33,711 bases of DNA, from contig CALXCA010000023.1 in assembly GCA_944386685.1 (NCBI GenBank), positions 1-33,711 of the forward strand. Reading direction: 5' to 3'. A program made the translations under genes and the position numbers. The DNA is from an uncultured Clostridia bacterium (lineage in GTDB: Bacteria > Bacillota > Clostridia > TANB77 > CAG-508). Of the stretch, positions 1 to 7,017 are shown one piece after another (position 1 is the first letter of the stretch; the number at the start of each line of letters is the position of its first letter). The notes under the pieces are model-generated. The model was not told where the DNA came from, made no database searches, and worked only from the letters and a program-made list of their open reading frames with translations.

Positions 1-34
1 GCAACCTACTTATTAAAATTCTTTTGTAGGTTGC
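1..34. repeat. Inverted repeat at the left window edge
   Basis: The arms GCAACCTAC (1-9) and GTAGGTTGC (26-34) are perfectly complementary around a 16-base AT-rich loop. No T-run follows on the plus strand. It could be a terminator for a minus-strand transcript, a gene-end hairpin or part of a mobile-element end; sequence further left is needed to decide. Confidence 0.5.
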
Positions 35-78
35 GACACACAAGGTATAAAAAACACTTTATATATTGGTTTGATTTA

Positions 79-146
79 GGACCGACCCCAACAACAACAA
101 CTAGACAAAAAAGGGACCGACCCCAATAGAGAAAAGGACCGACCCA
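79..146. repeat. Three copies of a GGACCGACCCC-type short repeat
   Basis: GGACCGACCCCAA occurs at 79-91 and 114-126, and the shortened form GGACCGACCCA at 136-146, separated by A/C-rich spacers. The motif is far richer in G+C than its surroundings, so three copies in 70 bases are not background. Similar short GC-rich intergenic motifs accompany REP/IS200-type transposases in Bacillota, but no transposase is visible here. Its origin is inference. Confidence 0.55.
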
Positions 147-172
147 GACAAATAAAATGTTTTAATTAAGTC

Positions 173-202
173 TTGTAAAAAACAAAAATACTATGGTATA
201 AT
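173..202 (+). promoter_or_regulatory. Promoter for the AAA-ATPase-like gene
   Basis: A -35 box TTGTAA (173-178), an 18-base spacer and a -10 box TATAAT (197-202). Transcription from about 209 would give a leader of about 90 bases that contains the pseudoknot at 241-274. Confidence 0.55.
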
Positions 203-240
203 GTAGAAGCAAAAAGTAAGAGAAAAATAAAATTATCTAT

Positions 241-274
241 AAAGGTTTGTAGGTTCCCTTTTAAAAAACTAAAT
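241..274 (+). promoter_or_regulatory. preQ1-I-like pseudoknot leader, copy 1
   Basis: The stem AAAGG (241-245)/CCTTT (257-261) closes a loop containing TAG (250-252). An A-rich tail follows (263-268), then CTA (269-271), which can pair with the loop. This is the H-type pseudoknot layout of preQ1-I riboswitches, including the AAAAAACTAA tail. The loop lacks the family's conserved GCUACAC stretch, and the downstream gene has nothing to do with queuosine. See the copies at 3127 and 8177. Confidence 0.55.
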
Positions 275-299
275 ATAATTTGTAAGGAAAGTGATATAT

Positions 300-1979
300 A
301 TGAAAAAATTACCATATGGAATAAGCAATTATGAAGAACTAATAGCAGATGGATATTATTATGTAGATAAGACAAAACATATAGAATTATTAGAAAATTT
401 AGCTGAAAAAAGAATAATTTTTTTACGCCCAAGAAAATTTGGAAAAACATTATTTACAAGCACATTAGAAAATTATTATGATATAAAAAAAGCAGATAAA
501 TTTGATGAGTTGTTTAAAAATACATATATAGGAAAAAATCCAACAAAACAAAAAAACAAATACCACATATTAAAATTTAATTTTTCAGGAATAGATACTA
601 CAAATGAAGAAACAACCATCAAAGGTTTTAAAAATGAGATTGCATCATCAATAAAAGTATTTGTAGAAAAATATGGGATGAATTTTATAGTCAATACTGA
701 AGATGAGGCAGAAGGAATTCTAGATAATCTAGTAAAAGCATTTAATATCCAAAGAAGAAATGAAAAAATATATGTAATAATAGATGAATATGATCACTTT
801 GCAAATGAATTATTAGGATTTAATACAAATCAATTCAAAAATTTAGTATCAAAAAATGGAAAAGTACGAAAATGGTATGAAATACTAAAAAAAGGAACAG
901 AAAGTGTAATAGATAGAATATTTATAACAGGAGTAGCTCCAATAACATTAGATAGTTTAACATCAGGATTTAATATTGGATTAGATATAACACAAAATGC
1001 AAAATTTAATGAAATGATGGGATTTACTAAAGATGAACTAATAAAAATGATAGAAGATATAGGGTTAACAAAAGAAGAGCAAGAAGAAATATTACCAATA
1101 ATGAAAGAAAATTATGATGGATATAAATTTTCTTTAGATGGAACAGAAAAAATGTATAACTCAAATATGTGTTTATATTTTTTGAATAGATATTTAGAGC
1201 AAAGAAAAGTGCCACATCAATTAATAGATGTAAACATAGCAAGTGATTACAGTAAATTAGGAAGCATGTTAGACTTGTGTAAAGGAGAAGAAAGAGAAAA
1301 AATAATAGAAAAAACAGTATCAGGAGAAGGAATAATAGGAGAAATAACAGCAAAATTTAATCCAGCGATAGAGTTTACAGAAAAAGATTTAGTATCAATG
1401 TTATTTTATTTAGGGTATTTAACAATAGGAGGACAAGAATTTGAAATGACAGAACTAAAAATACCAAATAAAGTAATGAAAGAAATATATACAGAATATT
1501 TTATGAAGATATTAAGTGCTAATACAAACATGCAAATAACAGATAGTGAATATGTAGAAATATTAAGAGAAATAGCAATAGAAGGAAAAATAGAAAAATT
1601 AGTAGGATTAGCACACAAATATTTAGAGAACTTATCAAATAGAGACTATGTAAAATTTGATGAAAAATATGTAAAACTAATATTTTACTGTATATCAATG
1701 AATTTTAAAGTATATAGATTAAAATCAGAAATGGAAGTACAAAGAAAATATCCAGACATATTATTAATACCAAAAGACAGAAGTAAAAATTATAAAGCAG
1801 TAATGATAGAATTTAAGTACTTAAAAAAAGAAGAAGAAAGCAAATTACAAGAAAAACAAGAAGAAGCCAAAAAACAAATAGAAGAATATGCAGAAATGGA
1901 AGAAATAAAAGAAATACCAAATATGAATAAATACACAGTAGTAGCTGTAAATGATAAGTTATATGTAGAGAAAATATAA
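300..1979 (+). CDS. AAA-ATPase-like / PD-(D/E)XK nuclease-like protein
   Basis: A 559-residue cytosolic protein of the AAA-ATPase_like plus PDDEXK_9 (former DUF1703) architecture, a family found in many copies in gut Firmicutes and Bacteroidetes. The N-terminal domain carries the family's P-loop RPRKFGKT (about 43-50) and a Walker-B-like IDEYDHF (about 161-167). The C-terminal part has the nuclease-like pattern YPDILLIP followed by MIEFKYLKK, supplying the D...ExK core. Its biological role is unknown; defence or mobile-element functions are guesses. ATG 300 is chosen over the GTG at 291 because AAGGAAA (284-290) sits 9 bases upstream of it. The gene stands alone behind its own promoter and a preQ1-I-like leader. 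Confidence 0.85.
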   Translation: MKKLPYGISNYEELIADGYYYVDKTKHIELLENLAEKRIIFLRPRKFGKTLFTSTLENYYDIKKADKFDELFKNTYIGKNPTKQKNKYHILKFNFSGIDTTNEETTIKGFKNEIASSIKVFVEKYGMNFIVNTEDEAEGILDNLVKAFNIQRRNEKIYVIIDEYDHFANELLGFNTNQFKNLVSKNGKVRKWYEILKKGTESVIDRIFITGVAPITLDSLTSGFNIGLDITQNAKFNEMMGFTKDELIKMIEDIGLTKEEQEEILPIMKENYDGYKFSLDGTEKMYNSNMCLYFLNRYLEQRKVPHQLIDVNIASDYSKLGSMLDLCKGEEREKIIEKTVSGEGIIGEITAKFNPAIEFTEKDLVSMLFYLGYLTIGGQEFEMTELKIPNKVMKEIYTEYFMKILSANTNMQITDSEYVEILREIAIEGKIEKLVGLAHKYLENLSNRDYVKFDEKYVKLIFYCISMNFKVYRLKSEMEVQRKYPDILLIPKDRSKNYKAVMIEFKYLKKEEESKLQEKQEEAKKQIEEYAEMEEIKEIPNMNKYTVVAVNDKLYVEKI

Positions 1980-1981
1980 GA

Positions 1982-2010
1982 TTGAAATATATATAAAAAT
2001 ATGATAAAAT
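1982..2010 (+). promoter_or_regulatory. galE promoter
   Basis: TTGAAA (1982-1987), a 17-base spacer and TAAAAT (2005-2010), placed directly after the upstream stop codon and about 40 bases before the galE start. Confidence 0.5.
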
Positions 2011-2049
2011 ACTAACGGAAAATATTATATAGAAAGAAAGGTGCAAAAA

Positions 2050-3057
2050 ATGTCAATATTAGTAACAGGAGGAGCTGGCTATATAGGAAGCCACACAGTA
2101 GTAGAACTATTAAATTCAGGAAGAGAAGTTGTAATAATAGATAATTTTTCAAACAGTAAACCAGAAGTATTAGAAAACATAAAAAAAATAACAGGAAAAG
2201 ACTTTAAATTTTACGAAATAAACTATTTAGATAAAGAAAAATTAGAAAAAGTATTTGAAGAAAATAAAATAGAAGCAGTTATGAATTTTGCAGGATACAA
2301 AGCAGTAGGAGAATCAACAAAAAAACCACTAGAATATTATGAAAATAACATATCTGGAGCTTTAGTATTATTAAAAACAATGCAAAAATACAATGTAAAA
2401 AAATTTATATTTAGTTCATCAGCAACAGTATATGGAGAGCCAGAACAAATACCAATAACAGAAGAATGTAAAACAGGAGGAACAACAAATCCATATGGAA
2501 CTACAAAACTATTTATAGAACAAATATTACAAGATTTATATAAATCAGACAACAGTTGGGATATTGCAATATTAAGATACTTTAACCCAGTTGGAGCACA
2601 TGAAAGTGGATTAATAGGAGAAGAGCCACAAGGAATACCAAATAATCTAATGCCATATATAGTTAGAGTTGCATCAGGAGAATTAGAACAATTATCAGTA
2701 TTTGGAAATGATTATAATACTCCAGATGGAACAGGAGTAAGAGATTATATACATGTTGTAGATTTAGCAAAAGGACATATAAAAGCACTAGAAAAACTTG
2801 AAAAAGAAAATAAAGGAATTTTTGTTTATAATTTAGGAACTGGAACAGGATATAGTGTATTAGACATGGTAAAAGCATTTGAAGAAGCAACAGAGCAAAA
2901 AGTAAATTACAAAATAGTAGAACGTAGACCAGGAGACATAGCAACATGTTATTCAAACCCAGAAAAAGCAAAAACAGAATTAGGCTGGGAAGCAAATAAA
3001 ACATTAAAAGATATGTGTAAAGACTCTTGGAGATATATACAAAATAGGAAGAAATAA
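2050..3057 (+). CDS. galE: UDP-glucose 4-epimerase
   Basis: A cytosolic NAD-dependent short-chain dehydrogenase that interconverts UDP-glucose and UDP-galactose (or the N-acetyl forms), feeding cell-surface sugar synthesis. The 335 residues match the family length. Visible are the Rossmann motif GGAGYIGSH at the N-terminus, the catalytic Ser in FSSSATVYG and the YxxxK pair in NPYGTTKL, followed by [11 protein letters not shown], typical of GalE. ATG 2050 is preferred to the in-frame GTG at 2041, because the latter overlaps the Shine-Dalgarno AAAGG (2037-2041). A glycosyltransferase follows on the same strand after a 137-base gap holding a hairpin and an RNA pseudoknot. Confidence 0.95.
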   Translation: MSILVTGGAGYIGSHTVVELLNSGREVVIIDNFSNSKPEVLENIKKITGKDFKFYEINYLDKEKLEKVFEENKIEAVMNFAGYKAVGESTKKPLEYYENNISGALVLLKTMQKYNVKKFIFSSSATVYGEPEQIPITEECKTGGTTNPYGTTKLFIEQILQDLYKSDNSWDIAILRYFNPVGAHESGLIGEEPQGIPNNLMPYIVRVASGELEQLSVFGNDYNTPDGTGVRDYIHVVDLAKGHIKALEKLEKENKGIFVYNLGTGTGYSVLDMVKAFEEATEQKVNYKIVERRPGDIATCYSNPEKAKTELGWEANKTLKDMCKDSWRYIQNRKK

Positions 3058-3089
3058 ATGTCTTTAAAAAATTATAAATAAATAAAAAG

Positions 3090-3118
3090 ATTCCAAAAGA
3101 ATGAAATTATTTTGGAAT
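3090..3118. repeat. 9-bp inverted repeat after galE
   Basis: ATTCCAAAA (3090-3098) and TTTTGGAAT (3110-3118) form a perfect stem with an 11-base loop. On the plus strand no T-run follows, so it is a poor terminator for galE. On the minus strand a T-rich tract follows, but no minus-strand gene is present. Confidence 0.45.
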
Positions 3119-3126
3119 ATATAAAA

Positions 3127-3156
3127 ATGGTTTATAGGAATCCATAAAAAACCTAA
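3127..3156 (+). promoter_or_regulatory. preQ1-I-like pseudoknot leader, copy 2
   Basis: The stem ATGG (3127-3130)/CCAT (3142-3145) closes an 11-base loop with TAGG (3135-3138). After six A residues, CCTA (3152-3155) is complementary to that loop, giving a 4-bp second helix. The loop is identical to copy 3 at 8183-8193. The first stem differs from copy 1 by an A-T to T-A swap, a compensatory change supporting pairing. It lies about 40 bases before the glycosyltransferase start. Confidence 0.6.
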
Positions 3157-3167
3157 ATAAAATAAAT

Positions 3168-3197
3168 AAGGAGAAATCATTGGAATACCAATAGATG
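3168..3197 (+). promoter_or_regulatory. RBS with hairpin between Shine-Dalgarno and ATG
   Basis: AAGGAG (3168-3173) is 21 bases from ATG 3195, too far for normal initiation. The perfect hairpin ATTGG (3179-3183)/CCAAT (3188-3192) with loop AATA lies between them. If it folds, the effective spacing is about 7 bases. Alternatively TTG 3180 opens a four-codon ORF ending in TAG directly before the ATG. Confidence 0.55.
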
Positions 3198-4145
3198 TAT
3201 CAAAAAATGGAGAAAATATCTGTAGTAGTATCATGTTACAACGAAGAAAAAGCTTTACCATTATTTTATGAAGAAATGGAAAGAGTAAGAAAACAAGATT
3301 TTGATGGAATTGTAGATTTTGAATACATTTTTGTAGATGATGGCTCAAAAGATAACACTTTACAAATAATGAAAGAACTACATTCAAAAGACAGTAAAGT
3401 AAGATATGTATCATTTTCTAGAAATTTTGGAAAAGAAGCAGCAATGTATGCAGGACTAGAAGCATCAAAAGGAGATTATGTAACACTAATGGATGCAGAT
3501 TTACAAGACCCACCAGCATTATTAAAACAAATGTATAATGCAATAAAAAATGAAGGATATGATTCTGTAGGAACACGTAGAGTTACAAGAAAAGGAGAGC
3601 CACCAATCAGAAGTTTTTTTGCAAGAATGTTTTATAAAATAATAAACAAAATGTCATCAATAGAAATGGTAGATGGAGCAAGAGATTATAGACTAATGAA
3701 AAGAAAAGTTGTAGATGCAATAATATCTTTAAAAGAATATAATAGATATTCAAAAGGCCTTTTCAGTTTTGTTGGATTTAAAACAAAATGGATTGAATAC
3801 GAAAATGTAGAAAGAGTAGCAGGAGAGACAAAGTGGTCATTCTGGAAATTATTTAAATATGCTTTAGAGGGAATAACAGCATTTTCAACAACACCCTTAA
3901 TATTATCATCTTTATTAGGCTTAATTTTCTGTTTGATAGCATTTATTGCAATTATATTTATTATAGTTAGAACACTAGCATTTGGAGACCCAACACCAGG
4001 TTGGCCATCAACAATATGTATAGTTGTATTTGTTAGTGGAATACAACTATTTACAATAGGAATAATTGGACAATATTTATCAAAAACATATTTAGAAGTA
4101 AAAAAACGCCCAATATACATAGTAAGAGAAACAGAAAATGATTAA
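3195..4145 (+). CDS. Membrane glycosyltransferase family 2 (GtrB/DPM1-like)
   Basis: A 316-residue enzyme predicted to move a sugar from a nucleotide donor onto undecaprenyl phosphate at the inner face of the membrane. The N-terminal GT-A domain shows SCYNEE, DDGSKDNT and the metal-binding DADLQDPP, then RDYRLMKR. The C-terminal third has two hydrophobic helices (about 230-260 and 270-292), as in bactoprenol glucosyltransferases such as GtrB and YkcC. ATG 3195 fits the hairpin-spaced ribosome site; an internal ATG at 3207 (MEKISVVVS) aligns better with the usual family start and cannot be excluded. A small four-helix partner follows after 21 bases, suggesting a transferase-flippase pair. The sugar is unknown. 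Confidence 0.88.
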   Translation: MYQKMEKISVVVSCYNEEKALPLFYEEMERVRKQDFDGIVDFEYIFVDDGSKDNTLQIMKELHSKDSKVRYVSFSRNFGKEAAMYAGLEASKGDYVTLMDADLQDPPALLKQMYNAIKNEGYDSVGTRRVTRKGEPPIRSFFARMFYKIINKMSSIEMVDGARDYRLMKRKVVDAIISLKEYNRYSKGLFSFVGFKTKWIEYENVERVAGETKWSFWKLFKYALEGITAFSTTPLILSSLLGLIFCLIAFIAIIFIIVRTLAFGDPTPGWPSTICIVVFVSGIQLFTIGIIGQYLSKTYLEVKKRPIYIVRETEND

Positions 4146-4166
4146 TAAGAGAAGGGAAAGAAAAAC

Positions 4167-4547
4167 ATGAAGATAAGGAGCAAAGATATCATGAAATATT
4201 TAATGATTGTAATATATATAGCATTTACAGTATCAGGACTAATTTTAATGAAAAAGGGTGGAAATGCTGGAAAAATAGGAATAGGTTCAGGAGAATTCAG
4301 CTTTAGCATAAGTTGGATAAGTGCATTAGGTTTTATATGTTATATAATAAGTTTTTTATTATTTACAAGAATAATAATGATGTTTGATAATGTAAGTTAT
4401 ATATCTCCTATATGTAATGGAATCGCACAAGCATGTATTGTTATAGCATCAATAATATTTTTAAAAGAAGAATATTCTGTAGCAACATTAGGTGGAGCAC
4501 TATTAATTATTGCAGGAGTTATTATAATGAATTTAAAATTAAAATAA
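4167..4547 (+). CDS. Small EamA/SMR-like membrane protein, possible lipid-sugar flippase subunit
   Basis: A 126-residue protein with four hydrophobic segments (about 9-28, 46-68, 76-98, 104-123) and the KEEYS...GGALLIIAGVIIM ending seen in EamA/small multidrug resistance-type proteins such as ArnE/ArnF. It starts 21 bases after the GtrB-like transferase with AAGGG (4152-4156) 10 bases upstream, so the two are very likely cotranscribed. Pairing of such proteins with polyprenyl-phosphate glycosyltransferases suggests translocation of the lipid-linked sugar. That role is inferred from context and architecture; drug export is an alternative. Confidence 0.7.
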   Translation: MKIRSKDIMKYLMIVIYIAFTVSGLILMKKGGNAGKIGIGSGEFSFSISWISALGFICYIISFLLFTRIIMMFDNVSYISPICNGIAQACIVIASIIFLKEEYSVATLGGALLIIAGVIIMNLKLK

Positions 4548-4687
4548 AAATGATTAAAAGTGAATATAATTAATAAAAAATGTACATAAATTAAATATAA
4601 GAAATACATAAGTTCAAAATTTAGTAATATACTAAAATTGAATTACAAAAGTTAAAAAATAAGGAAATTGGAAGGATTGAATTAGTT

Positions 4688-5683
4688 ATGTTTAATTTTG
4701 GTCAAGATATTGGAATTGATTTAGGTACAGCAACAATTATTGCATATGTTAAAGGAAAAGGTGTTGTATTAAGAGAACCATCTGTTGTTGCAGTAGATAG
4801 TAATACAAAAGAGGTTTTAGCAGTTGGACAAGAAGCAAGAAGAATGTTAGGAAGAACACCTGGAAGTATTGTAGCAACAAGACCACTAAGAGAAGGGGTT
4901 ATATCAGATTATACAGTAACAGAAAAAATGTTAAAATATTTTATTAACAAAGTAAATGGAAAAACTATCTTTTCACCAAGAACAATGATATGTATACCAT
5001 CTAGAGTAACAGAAGTAGAAAAAAAAGCAGTAATAGATGCAGCAACACAAGCTGGTGCAAGAAAAGTATTTTTAATAGAAGAACCTATTGCAGCAGCAAT
5101 TGGAGCAGGAATTGATATAGCAAAACCATGTGGAAATATGGTAGTAGACATTGGCGGAGGAACAACAGATATAGCAGTTATTTCGCTTGGAGGTTCAGTA
5201 GAAAGCACATCTTTAAAAGTTGCTGGGGATAAATTTGATGAAGCAATTGTTAAATATATTAAAAAGAAACATAATATTATGATTGGAGAAAGAACAGCAG
5301 AAGATTTAAAAATAAATATAGGATGTGTATACCCAAAAGTACAAGATTTAGAAATGGAAATAAGAGGAAGAGACTTAACAACAGGGCTACCAAAAAACAT
5401 CGTAGTTTATTCAAGTGAAATGCTAGAAGCTCTTATAGAACCAGCTATGCAAATTGTAGAAGCAGTGCATTCTGTACTAGAAAAAACACCACCAGAACTT
5501 TCTGCAGATATAAGTGATAGAGGAATTTACATGACAGGTGGAGGATGTTTAATTGATGGATTAGATAGACTATTACAAGAAAAGACAGGAATAAATGTTA
5601 TGATTGCAAATGATGCGGTTTCTTGTGTTGCACTAGGAACAGGTAAAGCACTAGACAATTTGGATAATTTAGATAGAAGATAA
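4688..5683 (+). CDS. mreB: Rod-shape-determining actin homologue MreB/Mbl
   Basis: A 331-residue cytoskeletal ATPase that forms membrane-bound filaments guiding the elongation wall-synthesis machinery. The actin-fold nucleotide motifs are visible: DIGIDLGTA at the N-terminus, VVDIGGGTTDIAV in the middle and YMTGGGCLIDGLDRL near the C-terminus. KGKGVVLREPSVVAVD is typical of the family. The short N-terminus and LGTATIIAYVKGKG resemble the Mbl branch, so the paralogue (MreB or Mbl) is not certain. GGAAGG (4670-4675) lies 12 bases before ATG 4688. No mreC or mreD follows; the gene ends in a region of repeats and a shared terminator with rpsT. Confidence 0.93.
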   Translation: MFNFGQDIGIDLGTATIIAYVKGKGVVLREPSVVAVDSNTKEVLAVGQEARRMLGRTPGSIVATRPLREGVISDYTVTEKMLKYFINKVNGKTIFSPRTMICIPSRVTEVEKKAVIDAATQAGARKVFLIEEPIAAAIGAGIDIAKPCGNMVVDIGGGTTDIAVISLGGSVESTSLKVAGDKFDEAIVKYIKKKHNIMIGERTAEDLKINIGCVYPKVQDLEMEIRGRDLTTGLPKNIVVYSSEMLEALIEPAMQIVEAVHSVLEKTPPELSADISDRGIYMTGGGCLIDGLDRLLQEKTGINVMIANDAVSCVALGTGKALDNLDNLDRR

Positions 5684-5721
5684 TTTGAAAAATTTTAAGC
5701 AAATAGAAAACAGTGTACAGT

Positions 5722-5818
5722 TTTAAGTTTCGCAACTCAAGGTGGAAATATAATTTCAAATATAATATGCAACTTTAAGTTTTGCAACTCAAAGCGAAAA
5801 TATAATTTCGAATATAAA
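5722..5818. repeat. Two imperfect tandem copies of a 45-base unit (52-base period)
   Basis: The units at 5722-5766 and 5774-5818 both read TTTAAGTTT[C/T]GCAACTCAA followed by AATATAATTTC and AATATAA. They lie just after mreB. No coding potential is seen, and the unit does not recur exactly elsewhere in the window. Confidence 0.65.
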
Positions 5819-5862
5819 AATTTTATTTTCAAAAAAATATAGATTTCAATTTTAAATATAAT

Positions 5863-5905
5863 AAAAAAGAATTTGATTAATATTTCATTATTCAAATTCT
5901 TTTTT
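5863..5905. terminator. Bidirectional terminator between mreB and rpsT
   Basis: AAAAAAGAATTTGA (5863-5876) and TCAAATTCTTTTTT (5892-5905) form a 14-bp stem with a 15-base loop. A T-run ends the stem on either strand, which suits the two converging genes. Confidence 0.85.
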
Positions 5906-5957
5906 ATTTAGGTATATAAAAAATAACTTTTTTATATAATTAACACATTATTGCTAT

Positions 5958-6221
5958 TTATGCCATAGCATTTAATTTTTTTGATAAACTAGATTTTTTT
6001 CTAGAAGCTGTATTTTTTACAATAACTCCTTTTGAACAAGCTTGATCAATTTTCTTTGTAGCTTCTGACATTAATGTTTTTGCTTCTTCTTTGTTTCCAG
6101 CTACAACAGCTTCTTCAAATTTCTTTACAGCTGATTTATATGCACTTTTAATCATATTATTTGTTAATGTTTTTTTCTCAATAATTTTAACTCTCTTTTT
6201 TGCTGATTTGATATTTGGCAT
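5958..6221 (-). CDS. rpsT: 30S ribosomal protein S20
   Basis: An 87-residue, lysine-rich, helical protein of the small ribosomal subunit that binds 16S rRNA. It begins [17 protein letters not shown] and ends [15 protein letters not shown], both typical of S20. A strong AGGAGGT (complement of 6231-6237) lies 9 bases before the start codon. It is a lone gene on the minus strand with its own promoter (6266-6294), converging on mreB with a shared terminator. Confidence 0.97.
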   Translation of the reverse strand: MPNIKSAKKRVKIIEKKTLTNNMIKSAYKSAVKKFEEAVVAGNKEEAKTLMSEATKKIDQACSKGVIVKNTASRKKSSLSKKLNAMA

Positions 6222-6265
6222 TTTGAATGCACCTCCTCTTAGTAAAATAAACTATAACGCATAAC

Positions 6266-6294
6266 ATTATAACATACAAAAAAACTTTTTGCAA
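6266..6294 (-). promoter_or_regulatory. rpsT promoter
   Basis: Read on the minus strand: TTGCAA (6289-6294), a 17-base spacer and TATAAT (6266-6271), about 45 bases before the rpsT start codon. Confidence 0.75.
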
Positions 6295-6398
6295 TAGCAA
6301 AATAGCAAATTTTGTAATAAAAAAAGTTGCAAAACTGTTAAATATTTTAAATTCTTACTGAATTGTAACTTTTTTAAACTATTACAAATAGAAAAATG

Positions 6399-6427
6399 TT
6401 GCACTTTAACCAATAATGTGATATATT
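6399..6427 (+). promoter_or_regulatory. rpiB promoter
   Basis: TTGCAC (6399-6404), a 17-base spacer and TATATT (6422-6427). It gives an untranslated leader of about 120 bases that includes the MITE-like segment at 6451-6493. Confidence 0.65.
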
Positions 6428-6450
6428 GTTATGGAACAAAAAGCTATATT

Positions 6451-6493
6451 TCAGAGAGAAATTTTAATATATTAACAATTATATAAATTTCTT
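6451..6493. repeat. Diverged copy of the MITE arm in the rpiB leader
   Basis: Aligned by eye to the left arm of the MITE at 21484-21713 (from its TCAG), about 34 of 43 positions agree, beginning TCAG..AGAAATTTT and ending ATAAATTT. In such AT-rich DNA the match is suggestive, not proof. Confidence 0.35.
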
Positions 6494-6553
6494 ATAAAAT
6501 TGTAGCAACTTAGCACAATAATCATCAATATAAAAAGAAAGGTGAGTGAAAAT

Positions 6554-7000
6554 ATGGTAGCAATAGGAAGTGATCATGGAGGGTATAAATTAAAAGAAGA
6601 AATAAAAAAATATTTAGAAGAAAAAGAAATAGAATATGAAGATTGCGGAACATTTTCAGAAGAAAGTGTAGATTACCCAGAAATAGCAAAAGCAGTAGCA
6701 ACAGAAATACAGAACAAACAATGTGATAAAGGAATACTAATATGTCGTTCAGGAATAGGAATGAGCATAGTAGCAAACAAATTTAAAGGAATAAGATGTG
6801 CAAAATGTGATAATGAAGAAGAAGCAAAATTTTCAAGAATGCATAATGACAGCAATGTATTAGCACTAGGAGCAGATTATATAGAAACAAATGAAGCAAT
6901 AAGAGTAGTAAGAATGTGGTTGGCAACACAATTTGAGGGTGGAAGACATGCAGAAAGAATTAAAATAATAACTGAAATTGAAAATGAAAATATGAAATAA
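6554..7000 (+). CDS. rpiB: Ribose-5-phosphate isomerase B / sugar-phosphate isomerase RpiB family
   Basis: A 148-residue cytosolic enzyme interconverting ribose 5-phosphate and ribulose 5-phosphate; some relatives act on allose or galactose 6-phosphate. The motifs fit: IGSDHGGYKLK at the start, GILICRSGIGMSIVANK with the catalytic-type Cys and phosphate loop, and HNDSNVLALGADYI. Where most members read GTGIG, this one reads RSGIG, so substrate preference may differ. ATG 6554 is chosen over the GTG at 6542, which lies inside the Shine-Dalgarno AAAGGTG. The tagO-like gene starts 17 bases after its stop, indicating one transcript. Confidence 0.9.
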   Translation: MVAIGSDHGGYKLKEEIKKYLEEKEIEYEDCGTFSEESVDYPEIAKAVATEIQNKQCDKGILICRSGIGMSIVANKFKGIRCAKCDNEEEAKFSRMHNDSNVLALGADYIETNEAIRVVRMWLATQFEGGRHAERIKIITEIENENMK

Positions 7001-7017
7001 TGGGAGGTTGCACATAA

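Noticed and set aside
241..274. Calling the pseudoknots genuine preQ1 riboswitches
   Set aside because: The layout matches but the ligand-contacting loop sequence does not, and no queuosine gene is near. Reported as preQ1-I-like only.
3180..3194. Five-codon TTG-started ORF before the GtrB-like gene
   Set aside because: It is well spaced from AAGGAG, but TTG is a weak start and the hairpin explanation also covers three other genes. Kept only as an alternative.
3064..3414. Minus-strand ORFs opposite galE, the glycosyltransferases and secA
   Set aside because: Leu/Phe/Ile-rich shadows of A-rich coding strands with no ribosome site and no recognisable family.
5684..5870. CRISPR-like array
   Set aside because: Only two imperfect units with no spacer-repeat alternation; no cas gene in the window.
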